64,000 nucleotides of DNA, taken from NCBI GenBank assembly GCA_034421515.1, contig DAOUKH010000023.1, positions 62,001 through 126,000 on the forward strand, read 5' to 3'. This stretch comes from DAOUKH01 sp034421515. GTDB lineage: Bacteria; Chloroflexota; Dehalococcoidia; SHYB01. This document shows, piece by piece, positions 41,077 to 49,459 of this stretch. The position numbers and the translations under genes were made by a program. Within the stretch, counting starts at the first letter, position 1. Each line of letters starts with the position of its first letter. Under the pieces are notes generated by a model. It was given only the letters and a program-made list of their open reading frames with translations. It was not told where the DNA came from and searched no databases.

Positions 41077-42294
41077 ATGCGCCAGATTCTCCGAGCCGGA
41101 CGTCTCATCGACGGGCTTGGAATGCCCGTTCAAGAGCGCGTGGCCGTCGTGGTGGAAGGGGAGCGGATCGCCGCCGTGCAATCGTGGGACGACGCGGCGC
41201 CCCGCCCCGGCGACGCCGCCTACGACCTCGAATCGATGACGCTTCTGCCCGGCTTGAGCGACCTTCACCTGCACATGTTCGGCGAACGGCCGGACGTACG
41301 AAGGCCGTTCCGGGTTTCGACCGAGGGCTACCGGGCGATCCGAGCCTCGGCGGACGCCGGCCGACTGTTGTGGGCCGGCTTCACGAACGTGCGTTGCTTG
41401 GGCGGTCTCACGTCGCCCGCCTTGCGCGATGCGATCGACGAGGGTGTGGTTCTGGGACCGCGCATGCTGACGGCCTTTGCCTGGATCACGCAGACCGCGG
41501 GGACGTGGGCCGACTCGCCGTGGGTCCTCGTGCCGTCACGGGCGGTGGACGGAATCGATGGCTGTCTCAAGGGAGTGAGGGAGAACGTTCGGGACGGTGC
41601 CAACGTCGTAAAGATCGGCGTCTCCGGGCCGGGCTGGGACACCAATCCCATGTTCACCGAGGAGGAGCTCGTCGCCCTTGTTGATGAGGGACACCGGATG
41701 GGCTGCCAGGTCGCGGCGCACGCCATGGGGAACGAGGCGATTCGGCGCGCCGTCACTGCCGGCGTCGATACGATCGAGCATGGATACGGTGGCGACGAGC
41801 GGACCTATGCGCTCATGGCCGACCGGGGGACCGTCCTGGTGCCGACGCTGACGCTCAGCTATTTTCAAGCGCACTTTGGTCAGGAGCGGGGCATTCTCCC
41901 CGACCGCCAGGAGCGGGCCAAACGGATCCTCGACGAGCAGGTGGCCAGTGTTCGTCGGGCGAGACGGGCCGGGACCGCCATCGGCACGGGGACCGATAGT
42001 ATCGGCGCGCCGGTGGTCACACCAGAGGAGAGCGTCGAGGAACTCGTGCTGCTCTCCGAGTGCGATCTGCCCAACGCACACGTCATCGCCGCTTCAACGA
42101 GCGTGGCTGCCCATGTCATGGGAACGCCCGACGACACAGGAGCTGTCGCGCCGGGGAGCCTCGCCGATCTCATCGCTGTGCCCGGCGACCCGCTGCAGGA
42201 CATAACGGCGCTGAGGGACGTCCGTTTCGTGATGAAGGGCGGGGTCGTGGTCAAGGGAGAAGGAGCCCTTGGTCCGTCGGAGCCATCGCCGTGA
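41077..42294 (+). CDS. Metal-dependent amidohydrolase (imidazolonepropionase/prolidase-like)
   Basis: A 405-residue TIM-barrel amidohydrolase: HxH metal site His64-Leu-His66, a Lys in NVVKIGVSG, His in VAAHAMG and IEHGYG, and the late Asp in GTGTDSIG, flanked by the small N- and C-terminal beta-sandwich (ILRAGRLIDG, and ADLIAVPGDPLQDI). These features fit the binuclear group that cleaves cyclic amides, imides or Xaa-Pro-type bonds. AAGGAG (41061-41066) precedes the ATG at 41077; the longer frame starts inside the DUF35 gene. Its stop overlaps the aminotransferase start (GTGA). Confidence 0.9.
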   Translation: MRQILRAGRLIDGLGMPVQERVAVVVEGERIAAVQSWDDAAPRPGDAAYDLESMTLLPGLSDLHLHMFGERPDVRRPFRVSTEGYRAIRASADAGRLLWAGFTNVRCLGGLTSPALRDAIDEGVVLGPRMLTAFAWITQTAGTWADSPWVLVPSRAVDGIDGCLKGVRENVRDGANVVKIGVSGPGWDTNPMFTEEELVALVDEGHRMGCQVAAHAMGNEAIRRAVTAGVDTIEHGYGGDERTYALMADRGTVLVPTLTLSYFQAHFGQERGILPDRQERAKRILDEQVASVRRARRAGTAIGTGTDSIGAPVVTPEESVEELVLLSECDLPNAHVIAASTSVAAHVMGTPDDTGAVAPGSLADLIAVPGDPLQDITALRDVRFVMKGGVVVKGEGALGPSEPSP

Positions 42295-43667
42295 CAAGTG
42301 CAAGCGAAGGAGAGGGCCGGGCCCTCCAACGTGCCGCGCTCGACCATCTCTGGGTCTACATGCGCGAGCCTGCTGAGATGGCGGAGAAAGGTGAGCCGCA
42401 GGTCTTCGCCCAGGGCGAGGGCGTCTGGGTCACCGACACCGAAGGGCGCAGGTTCATGGATCCGATGTCGGGGCTGGGGCTCAAGAACGTCGGGTATGGG
42501 CGGGCCGAAATCGCGGAAGCCGCGTTCGAGCAGATGCGCCAGCTTTCGTATATGCCGTCGGGGACGGTGGCGCCGCCCACGGTCAAGCTCGCGGAGAAGC
42601 TTGCGGCAATGACGCCGGGCAGCCTCTCCCGGTCCTATTTCGTCTCCGGCGGGTCGGAAGCCGTAGAGACGGCGCTGAAGCTGGCCAGAGCCTATCATAA
42701 ACGCCAAGGAGAGGCGGGGCGGTACAAGATCATATCGCGCCGCGGCTCCTATCATGGCGCGACCGCGGGCGTCATGCCGTTGGGAGGCGCGCCGCGGATG
42801 CGGCGCGCCGATTACGAGCCGTTCGCGCCCGGATTTCTCTACGCCCCGCAGCCGCACCTCTACCGCTGCGAGTTTGGCAGCACTAGTCAGTCCGAGTGCG
42901 CGACGAGGTGCGCGCAGGCCATAGAGGAGTTGATCATCTTCCACGGGCCGGAGACCGTAGCCGCCGTCGTCGCCGAACCGATGGCGACCTCGGTCGGGAT
43001 CGTCGTGCCCGGAGACGAATACTGGCCCATGGTTCGGGAGGTATGCGACCGGTACGGCGTCTTGCTCATCGTGGACGAAGTCATGTGCGGCTTCGGAAGG
43101 ACCGGCACGATGTTCGGTGGTGACCACTGGGGTGTCGTTCCCGACATCATGACGCTCGCGAAAGGGCTTACGTCGGGGTACGTGCCGATGGGGGCCGCCG
43201 TCGCCAAGAAAGAGATCGCCGACCTGTTCATCGGCAGCGAAGATGTGAAGTTCGTGCACATGATCAGCTTCGGGGGCCATCCGGTTGCCGCGGCGGCGGC
43301 CTTGGAGAACATCGCGATCGTCGAGCGCGAGGGTCTGGTCGGCAACGCGGCGGCGATGGGAGCGTATCTGCTCGACGGCTTGAAGGAACTGGAAGAGAAG
43401 CACTCCATCGTCGGCGAGGCCGCCGGCAAGGGTCTCATGTGCAGCCTGGAGCTCGTGCAAGACAAGGGCACGAAAGCGTACTTCTCGCCCGAGGCCGAGA
43501 TGGGCGATCGGCTTACCGGGCACTTCAAGGCGAACGGCGTGCTGCTCCGCGGGGGCGATACCGTGCGCATCATGCCGCCACTGTCGATCTCGCGCTCGGA
43601 GGTCGATTTTCTGATCCGAGCCATCGACCATAGCCTTGCCGCCGTGGAGCGCGAGCTCGGCGTCTGA
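42291..43667 (+). CDS. Class III aminotransferase (PLP-dependent)
   Basis: A 458-residue fold-type I aminotransferase of the omega-amino-acid group: SGGSEAVETALKLAR (phosphate loop), SRRGSYHGAT, VDEVMCGFGRTG (Asp262) and the PLP Lys291 in TLAKGLTSGYVPMGA. It would move an amino group between an amine or omega-amino acid and a 2-oxo acid. GTG at 42291 overlaps the amidohydrolase stop, so the two are coupled: the amidohydrolase could release an amino compound that this enzyme deaminates. Importer set 3 follows, with its own promoter. Confidence 0.9.
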   Translation: MTSASEGEGRALQRAALDHLWVYMREPAEMAEKGEPQVFAQGEGVWVTDTEGRRFMDPMSGLGLKNVGYGRAEIAEAAFEQMRQLSYMPSGTVAPPTVKLAEKLAAMTPGSLSRSYFVSGGSEAVETALKLARAYHKRQGEAGRYKIISRRGSYHGATAGVMPLGGAPRMRRADYEPFAPGFLYAPQPHLYRCEFGSTSQSECATRCAQAIEELIIFHGPETVAAVVAEPMATSVGIVVPGDEYWPMVREVCDRYGVLLIVDEVMCGFGRTGTMFGGDHWGVVPDIMTLAKGLTSGYVPMGAAVAKKEIADLFIGSEDVKFVHMISFGGHPVAAAAALENIAIVEREGLVGNAAAMGAYLLDGLKELEEKHSIVGEAAGKGLMCSLELVQDKGTKAYFSPEAEMGDRLTGHFKANGVLLRGGDTVRIMPPLSISRSEVDFLIRAIDHSLAAVERELGV

Positions 43668-43704
43668 GCTTTCGCCGCGACTGCCGCGGCCGGGGGGAGT
43701 TTCG

Positions 43705-43734
43705 TTGACAGCTTTCAGAGGGCACGCCTAGTAT
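43705..43734 (+). promoter_or_regulatory. Sigma70-type promoter of importer set 3 permeases
   Basis: TTGACA (43705-43710), 18 bp, TAGTAT (43729-43734), about 60 bp before the permease ATG at 43796. Confidence 0.65.
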
Positions 43735-43795
43735 TCGAGCCCCGTTAGGGGAGCGCTCTCAGCATCGATGAGGGCGCGGTGAGCGTAGGGCGGCT

Positions 43796-44752
43796 ATGCA
43801 AAAGTACATCGTTAAGCGCCTGCTCCTGGCTATCCCGACGCTCCTGATCGTGTCGCTCATCATTTTCACGATCGTGCGCCTCCTTCCCGGCGACGCGCTC
43901 GACGCCGTGCTCAGCGACATCGTCGACCGTAGCGCCGCGGGGGGGACCAAGGAGCAGATACGGCACGAGCTCGGTCTCGACCGGCCATTCTTTCAGCAGT
44001 ACTTCACGTTCCTGGGAGGTATCGTTCAAGGAGACTTGAGTAACTCCTTGTTCGACGGGAGCTCCGTGATGAGCCACATCAAGCCGCGGATTCTCGTCAC
44101 GGTCGAGCTTGCGCTGCTGACGATCTTCTTCTCCATCATCATCGCCATCCCGATCGGGATTCTTTCGGCGATCCGGCAGGATACGCTTCTGGACTACTTT
44201 CTGAGGAGCATGGCGATCCTGGGCCTGGCGGTGCCCAATTTCTGGCTTGGGGTCATGGTGGTAGTGCTTCCCGCCCTCTGGTTTGGCTGGACGCCGCCGG
44301 TCGTCTATACGCATGCTACGGAGCATTTCGGCCGGCACATTCTGCAGTTCGTGCTTCCTGCGTTCATCTTGGGGGTGTTCTTCTCTGCCAGTGTCATGCG
44401 CATGACGCGGGCCATGATGCTGGAAGTACTGCGGCAGGACTATATCCGAACCGCGTGGTCCAAAGGCCTACGGGAGCGGGTCGTCGTCATCCGTCATGCG
44501 ACGAAGAACGCCCTGATTCCCGTGGTCACGGTCTTGGGGCAGGAGGTTGCGTTCCTGGTGGGCGGGGCCGTGGTCATTGAGTCGATCTTCGGCCTGCCGG
44601 GGCTGGGCCGGCTTCTCCTGGACAACATAGAGTTTCGGGACTACCCCATCGTGCAGGGTATCGTCCTGCTGATGGCTTTCGCCATCGTGATTATCAACTT
44701 GGTGATTGACTTGAGCTACGCCTGGCTCGATCCAAGGATCAGATACTCCTAA
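43796..44752 (+). CDS. ABC transporter permease, DppB/OppB type
   Basis: A 318-residue permease: first helix (KRLLLAIPTLLIVSLIIFTIV), RLLPGD, six predicted helices, and coupling loop YIRTAWSKGLRERVVVIRHATKNALIP. It ends DLSYAWLDPRIRYS. It differs from the sets at 7003 and 18907 in the loop after the first helix. It has its own promoter, unlike the usual order in which the binding protein comes first; here the permeases precede the binding protein at 45804. Confidence 0.92.
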   Translation: MQKYIVKRLLLAIPTLLIVSLIIFTIVRLLPGDALDAVLSDIVDRSAAGGTKEQIRHELGLDRPFFQQYFTFLGGIVQGDLSNSLFDGSSVMSHIKPRILVTVELALLTIFFSIIIAIPIGILSAIRQDTLLDYFLRSMAILGLAVPNFWLGVMVVVLPALWFGWTPPVVYTHATEHFGRHILQFVLPAFILGVFFSASVMRMTRAMMLEVLRQDYIRTAWSKGLRERVVVIRHATKNALIPVVTVLGQEVAFLVGGAVVIESIFGLPGLGRLLLDNIEFRDYPIVQGIVLLMAFAIVIINLVIDLSYAWLDPRIRYS

Positions 44753-44773
44753 GATCGGCATCGCGACGACCTC

Positions 44774-45679
44774 ATGGCACAGAAACCTCAAGAGCTTGGC
44801 CAGGGGTTGCTAGGGGGCCGGCTCCACCGGCTGGGACGCGCCGCCCGCGAGGGGCGGCGGCTGGTGGCGTCGAAGCCCCTCGGGGCCTTTGGCGCCCTGA
44901 TGCTCTTCCTTACGCTGATGGCCGCCGTGTTCGCCGGCTTCATCGCGCCTTTCGATCCTGCGGAGCACCATCTTGCCGACGCGCTGCAAGGCCCGAATTC
45001 GATCTACTGGCTCGGCACCGACCAGTTCGGGCGAGACATGTTCAGCCGTATCGTCCACGGCGCGCGGGTCTCCATCTACATTGGCCTCGGCGTTGCCGCG
45101 CTGGGAACGTTGGGAGCCACCTTCCTCGGTCTGGTGAGCGGCTACTTCGGGGGCGTGTTCGACCTCGTCATTCAGCGATTTGTCGACGCTTTTCTTTCCT
45201 TTCCCGGTCTGATCCTGCTCCTCGCGATCATGTCCGCCCTCAACCCGAGCATCGCCAACCTCATCTACGCGCTGGCGATACGCGTTACCTTCGCCAACGC
45301 GAGGATCATCAGGAGCGGCGTCGTCAGTGTCCGGGAGAACCAGTACATCGAAGCCGCGCGGGCTGTTGGTGCGTCACCCACGCGCATTATCTTGTTCCAC
45401 ATCCTCCCCAATGTCACCGCGCCGGTCATGATCGTGGCGACCCTGACGTTGGGAGTCGCGATCTTTTCCGAAGCTTCCCTAAGCTTCCTGGGCTTCGGCA
45501 TTCCCCCGCCGACACCTACATGGGGGCAGATGCTGAGCCGGGACGGCATCGCCTTCATGATTACGGCCCCGTGGACCGCAGTGGCGCCCGGAGTGGCGCT
45601 CACGGTGGTCATCTTCAGCGTCAACATGCTCGGCGACGCGATGCGGGACATTCTGGACCCGAGATTGAGGAGAGCTTAG
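44774..45679 (+). CDS. ABC transporter permease, DppC/OppC type
   Basis: A 301-residue second channel subunit: helix after ASKPLGAFGALMLF, the YWLGTDQFGRDMFSRIVHGARVS segment and coupling loop YIEAARAVGASPTRIILFHILPN. It ends LGDAMRDILDPRLRR. It lies 21 bp after its partner. The separate promoter at 45702 means the binding protein downstream can be made in excess. Confidence 0.92.
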   Translation: MAQKPQELGQGLLGGRLHRLGRAAREGRRLVASKPLGAFGALMLFLTLMAAVFAGFIAPFDPAEHHLADALQGPNSIYWLGTDQFGRDMFSRIVHGARVSIYIGLGVAALGTLGATFLGLVSGYFGGVFDLVIQRFVDAFLSFPGLILLLAIMSALNPSIANLIYALAIRVTFANARIIRSGVVSVRENQYIEAARAVGASPTRIILFHILPNVTAPVMIVATLTLGVAIFSEASLSFLGFGIPPPTPTWGQMLSRDGIAFMITAPWTAVAPGVALTVVIFSVNMLGDAMRDILDPRLRRA

Positions 45680-45701
45680 GAGGGAAGGGGTCTTCTGAAG
45701 C

Positions 45702-45730
45702 TTGACACCGGTTCGGCCCTTGGCTAGCAT
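45702..45730 (+). promoter_or_regulatory. Sigma70-type promoter of the set 3 binding protein
   Basis: TTGACA (45702-45707), 17 bp, TAGCAT (45725-45730), about 74 bp before the ATG at 45804. Confidence 0.65.
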
Positions 45731-45803
45731 TTCGGTTTCCATAGATTAGAGATTGAATTCGACGAAGAAGCCGACGGATACGCGGGGAAGGGAGAGTTCA
45801 ATC

Positions 45804-47603
45804 ATGAAGAAGTATCGGATTCAGGTTATTGCCGCCCTCTGCGTTGTCGCGGTGCTGATTGTGGGAGCCTGCGGCGGGGCCGACCCGACGCCGACCCCGG
45901 CGCCGACTGCGACCCCTCAACCCACGAGCGCTCCGGCGCCAACGGCAACCCCTGAGCCAACGGCGCCGCCTCCCACGGAACCGCCGACGGGGCCGAGGTC
46001 GGGCGGCTCGCTCAACCTGCCGATTCCGCAGCAGTTGAAGTCAACCGACCCGCACACCACCCCGTCGTCGGGGAAGGAAGTCTGGCTTCAGGCCAGTGAC
46101 GTCCTGGTTGAGGTGGACGACCAGAACTTCCAGCTTCTGCCTGGACTCCTGGAAGGTTGGTCCGCGGATGGCGCCGTCTTCACGCTGAACGTGCGCAAGG
46201 GTGTTCAGTGGCAAGACATCGCTCCCGTGAACGGCAGAGAGTTCACCGCCGACGATGTCATCTACAACCTGCAGAGGATCCGAGGCGATTTCCCGCTTGA
46301 GGGCAAGAAATGGTACCGGGCGGGGACGGTCTCGAACGTCGAAGCACTCGAGGCGGTGGACTCGCATACCGTGCGAGTGACGCTCAAGCAGCCTTCGATC
46401 GCCTTTATTGGAGGCCTCGCGACGGTGTTCAGCCCAATGGTGCCGAAAGAGCTTGTCGACCAGTGCGGCGGCGGCCTCGATCCGGCGGAGAGCTGCACGA
46501 TAGGGACCGGCCCGTTCATCCTAGAGTCCTTCCAGGACGGCATCAGTGCCTCGTGGACTCCGAACCCGAACTTCTGGAAGGAAGGTTCCGACGGCCAATC
46601 CCTCCCGTACCTGGACGCTGTGGAGTGGACCTGGTTCGGCGACCCGGCCACCATCATCGCGGCGATTGCTTCGGGGCAGTCGGCGATGTACCAGAAAGCA
46701 GGGAACGCCGAGATCCTCTCGCTCAAGGCCACGAACGCCCGTGTCGTGCTCTGGCCCTACGACAAGACCGTGGTATGGGAGGCGCACTTCAACCACGCGA
46801 AGCCGCCGTTCGACGACATTCGCGCCCGCGAAGCAATCAACCTCGTCCTCGAGCGTCGCTCGAGTCTCGACGCGGTCCAGGGCGAGGCGCCCTGGAGTTG
46901 GACCTCTTTCCTGCCGACGATCTACGGGGACTTCGTCCTTCCCGAGAGTGAGGTGATGAATCTCCCGGGCTTCCGCGACGACAAGACGGAGGACGTGGCC
47001 AGGGCACGGATGCTCTTGGAGGAGGCGGGCTACGGGCCGGACAACCTCCTGAAGTTCAAAGCGTTTGCGTCCGAGACATCGACGTGCGGACGAGAATGCC
47101 CGGTCTTGATCGCGGACCAGGTCAATAAGCATCTGGAGGGCTTGGCGGAAGTCGAGCCCGGTCCGGTGCCGCGCGCTGAGCGGTCGCAACGGCTTTCTGA
47201 GAGGGACTACCTGTTCTTCTATGCCGCGCTGGCTGCCGACTTCCCGGATCCCGGGCCGCTGCTGAGAGCGTGGTTCCACTCTGAAGGAGGCCGTCAGCTA
47301 AGCGGCTACAACAACCCGGAGATGGACGCTCTGCTCGAGGAGCAAGACGCCACGGCGGACCCCGCTAAACGACGGCAGCTCATCCATGACATCCAGCGAC
47401 TCGCTATCAAGGACCAGGTCCGGGTCGTCTGGGGCAACACTTGGTCGATCATGGTGATGATGCCGGAGGTCAGGGGTTGGACTCCCGGGCCTGACGTCCT
47501 GGGCGGCGACATCTTCTACGACCTCGACGAGGTATGGGTTGGCGACACTCCGTCTCCAAGCTCGTGGCCGATCGTCGTGGAGCGAGGGGAGAGCTATCCC
47601 TAG
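45804..47603 (+). CDS. ABC transporter substrate-binding lipoprotein (family 5)
   Basis: A 599-residue binding lipoprotein: signal peptide with lipobox IVGAC (Cys23), a Pro/Thr/Ala-rich stalk (about 28-65; PTPTPAPTATPQPT), then the family 5 domain from RSGGSLNL. Segments such as WSADGAVFTLNVRKGVQWQD and FTADDVIYNLQRI are typical. The ATG at 45804 is chosen over 45753 because the signal peptide and a GGAAGGGAGAG site start there. It serves the permeases upstream. Its gene has its own promoter and ends in a strong terminator, so it forms a separate transcription unit. Ligand unknown. Confidence 0.93.
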   Translation: MKKYRIQVIAALCVVAVLIVGACGGADPTPTPAPTATPQPTSAPAPTATPEPTAPPPTEPPTGPRSGGSLNLPIPQQLKSTDPHTTPSSGKEVWLQASDVLVEVDDQNFQLLPGLLEGWSADGAVFTLNVRKGVQWQDIAPVNGREFTADDVIYNLQRIRGDFPLEGKKWYRAGTVSNVEALEAVDSHTVRVTLKQPSIAFIGGLATVFSPMVPKELVDQCGGGLDPAESCTIGTGPFILESFQDGISASWTPNPNFWKEGSDGQSLPYLDAVEWTWFGDPATIIAAIASGQSAMYQKAGNAEILSLKATNARVVLWPYDKTVVWEAHFNHAKPPFDDIRAREAINLVLERRSSLDAVQGEAPWSWTSFLPTIYGDFVLPESEVMNLPGFRDDKTEDVARARMLLEEAGYGPDNLLKFKAFASETSTCGRECPVLIADQVNKHLEGLAEVEPGPVPRAERSQRLSERDYLFFYAALAADFPDPGPLLRAWFHSEGGRQLSGYNNPEMDALLEEQDATADPAKRRQLIHDIQRLAIKDQVRVVWGNTWSIMVMMPEVRGWTPGPDVLGGDIFYDLDEVWVGDTPSPSSWPIVVERGESYP

Positions 47604-47625
47604 CAAGCAGCCTTAAGCCGATCAC

Positions 47626-47657
47626 GGGGCCCCTCCACTCGGAGGGGCCCCTTCTTT
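47626..47657 (+). terminator. Rho-independent terminator of importer set 3
   Basis: Perfect 11-bp stem GGGGCCCCTCC / GGAGGGGCCCC with a 4-base loop, followed by TTCTTT. It lies 22 bp after the binding-protein stop and is the best terminator in the window. Confidence 0.9.
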
Positions 47658-47743
47658 GGCCTAGGGTTGGGAAACACTGGAAAGAGTGCACACCCGTGGA
47701 TTGGGAGTGACGCTTCCCGCGCCTTGCCTCAAGCGCGTCCGCC

Positions 47744-47749
47744 TATAAT
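47744..47749 (+). promoter_or_regulatory. Consensus -10 box before the VOC gene
   Basis: TATAAT, 35 bp before the ATG at 47785. The best -35 nearby (TTGCCT, 47724-47729) is only 14 bp away, so the promoter is incomplete. Confidence 0.45.
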
Positions 47750-47784
47750 CGTCACGACGCAACTCCGGCACAGGGAGGCCTCGC

Positions 47785-48156
47785 ATGGCTAACTTCGACC
47801 TTCACCACCTGCACCACAAGGCAACGGACGTTGAGGCGGCGGCACGGTTCTATATCGATTGCCTCGGTGCGAAGGAGACCGGCCGGAGAGAGGACTGGAT
47901 GATCGATGTCGATCTCTGCGGCGTTCGCATACGGATCACGACGTTTCACGCGCAGTCGCCTACCGAGCAGGCCCACGGACTGGAGCACATCTCGCTGGAC
48001 ACCGATGATCTACCGGGCGTGATCGCGGCGCTGAAGGCTCAGGGCCTGCCGTTCACGGAGCAGCGCGACCCGGACGGGAAGATGTCATGCTACGCCACCG
48101 GCCCGGACGGCACCCAGATCTACATCCTGCAAGGGCACGCCGGACACAAGTACTAG
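47785..48156 (+). CDS. VOC-family protein
   Basis: A 123-residue vicinal-oxygen-chelate protein: FDLHHLHHKATDVEAAARFYIDCLGA at the start and GLEHISLDTDDL in the middle (His68). At the end the family Glu ligand is replaced (GPDGTQIYIL), so the metal site may be incomplete. Isomerase, lyase or binding functions are possible. It is a single gene with its own -10, an AGGGAGG site before the ATG, and a hairpin separating it from the convergent amidohydrolase. It is only distantly similar to the VOC protein at 21041. Confidence 0.85.
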   Translation: MANFDLHHLHHKATDVEAAARFYIDCLGAKETGRREDWMIDVDLCGVRIRITTFHAQSPTEQAHGLEHISLDTDDLPGVIAALKAQGLPFTEQRDPDGKMSCYATGPDGTQIYILQGHAGHKY

Positions 48157-48178
48157 GCGCCCGCCCACGCGGTTCTGA

Positions 48179-48210
48179 GGGATCCGGCCTTCGCGGGCCG
48201 CGCCGATCCC
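48179..48210. terminator. Possible bidirectional terminator hairpin
   Basis: GGGATC-c-GGC pairs with GCC-GATCCC across a GC-rich loop, with one bulged base, in the 77-bp gap between convergent genes. No U-tract on either strand. Confidence 0.4.
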
Positions 48211-48233
48211 GGCCCGGCCTGCCGCCGAGCGGT

Positions 48234-49391
48234 CTACGAGAGGCTGAAGCCGAATACTCGCGCGGTGTTGGAAAAGGTGATCTTGCCGACGTCCTCATCG
48301 GAGACGCCGTCGAACATCTCGCGGATTACTCGCCGTGACTCTGGCCAGGTGCATTCGGTATGGGGGTAGTCCGAGCCCCAAAGCAGGTTGTCCACTCCGA
48401 TGAGCGACCGCATGGCCACGGCGGTCCAGTCGTCTTGGAAGCTCACGGAGATGTTCCGGTGGAAAAAGTCGCTCGGCGTCATGTCCCCGTTGAACCGGCC
48501 CCAGATCCCCTTGCGTTCCCGGTAGCGCAGATCCATGCGGAAGAGCCAGTGCGCCACCCAGCCGCCCTGGTTCTCGACGCTGACGACCTTTAGGTCTGGA
48601 TGCCGCTCGAACACGCCCGACATAATCATGGACGTGAGCGACCGTTTGATCCAGTGGTCGCCATTGATGTAGACGAGTTCCAGCGGCTCGTCGGGGTCCA
48701 TGGTCGGGTCGTGGTGGTACATAGGGATGCCGTCGCGCACGGTCCGGTTCGATCCGGAGTGCAGGCAGAGGGGCATATTCAATTCGGCCGCGGTCGACCA
48801 GAAGGGTTCGTATTCGTCCCGGTGATAGCCGCGACCGTGGGCGGGATGGACGCTGATGATGGCGGCCTGCAGGCCCAGCGCCCGGGCCCGGCGCAGCTCA
48901 TCCACGCCTCCCCGGACATCGTCCAGATTGATCATGGCGGCTCCCTTGAGCCGCTCCGGGTAAGGACGGCAGAACTCGGCAATCCAGTCGTTGTAGGTGT
49001 GGCAGATCGCGGAGAGGAGACCCGAATCTTCCAACCGCCAAATGCCGCCCACGCCCCGCGTAGGAAAGATGACGGCGCCTTCCACCCCGTCGAGGTCCAT
49101 ATCCTTGACCGCCTCGTCGGGGTCATATCCGCCTGGGCGTACGTTCTCCCAGCGGTCCTCGAGCGATATCTCATAGGGCCGGTCCGTCCGGTAGCGGTCC
49201 CCCGCGTGGGTGGCGGTTCCGAGCGAGCCTATCGACCGGTTGTCTTCGACGACGTACCAATCGGCGGTATCGCCGCTCACCAGCCGGGGCGCGCGGTCCC
49301 GGTATTGCGCGTCGATTCGACTCGTCCAGAGGTCTGGAGGCTCGACGATGTGATTGTCGGCGGATAGCAGTCTCAGCGTGTCCTGCTCCAT
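48234..49391 (-). CDS. Amidohydrolase 2-family protein (type B)
   Basis: A 385-residue TIM-barrel amidohydrolase of the ACMSD-like Amidohydro_2 group: metal motif Asp12-x-His14 in SADNHIVEPPDLW, a metal His near 210 (MPLCLHSGS), and an Asp near 337 in GSDYPHTE. Family members hydrolyse or decarboxylate aromatic and carboxylic substrates. The ATG at 49391 has a GGAGGAAGG site; the longer frame to 49616 overlaps the next gene. It is very similar to 57402-58580, and each follows a type A paralogue, so the pair is duplicated. It probably ends the set 4 operon. Confidence 0.9.
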   Translation of the reverse strand: MEQDTLRLLSADNHIVEPPDLWTSRIDAQYRDRAPRLVSGDTADWYVVEDNRSIGSLGTATHAGDRYRTDRPYEISLEDRWENVRPGGYDPDEAVKDMDLDGVEGAVIFPTRGVGGIWRLEDSGLLSAICHTYNDWIAEFCRPYPERLKGAAMINLDDVRGGVDELRRARALGLQAAIISVHPAHGRGYHRDEYEPFWSTAAELNMPLCLHSGSNRTVRDGIPMYHHDPTMDPDEPLELVYINGDHWIKRSLTSMIMSGVFERHPDLKVVSVENQGGWVAHWLFRMDLRYRERKGIWGRFNGDMTPSDFFHRNISVSFQDDWTAVAMRSLIGVDNLLWGSDYPHTECTWPESRRVIREMFDGVSDEDVGKITFSNTARVFGFSLS

Positions 49392-49459
49392 AAACCTTCC
49401 TCCACCCTGGACTCGTCCGGCGCGTCGCCTTGAGGATCGGCTAACCCGCCCGCAGACTT

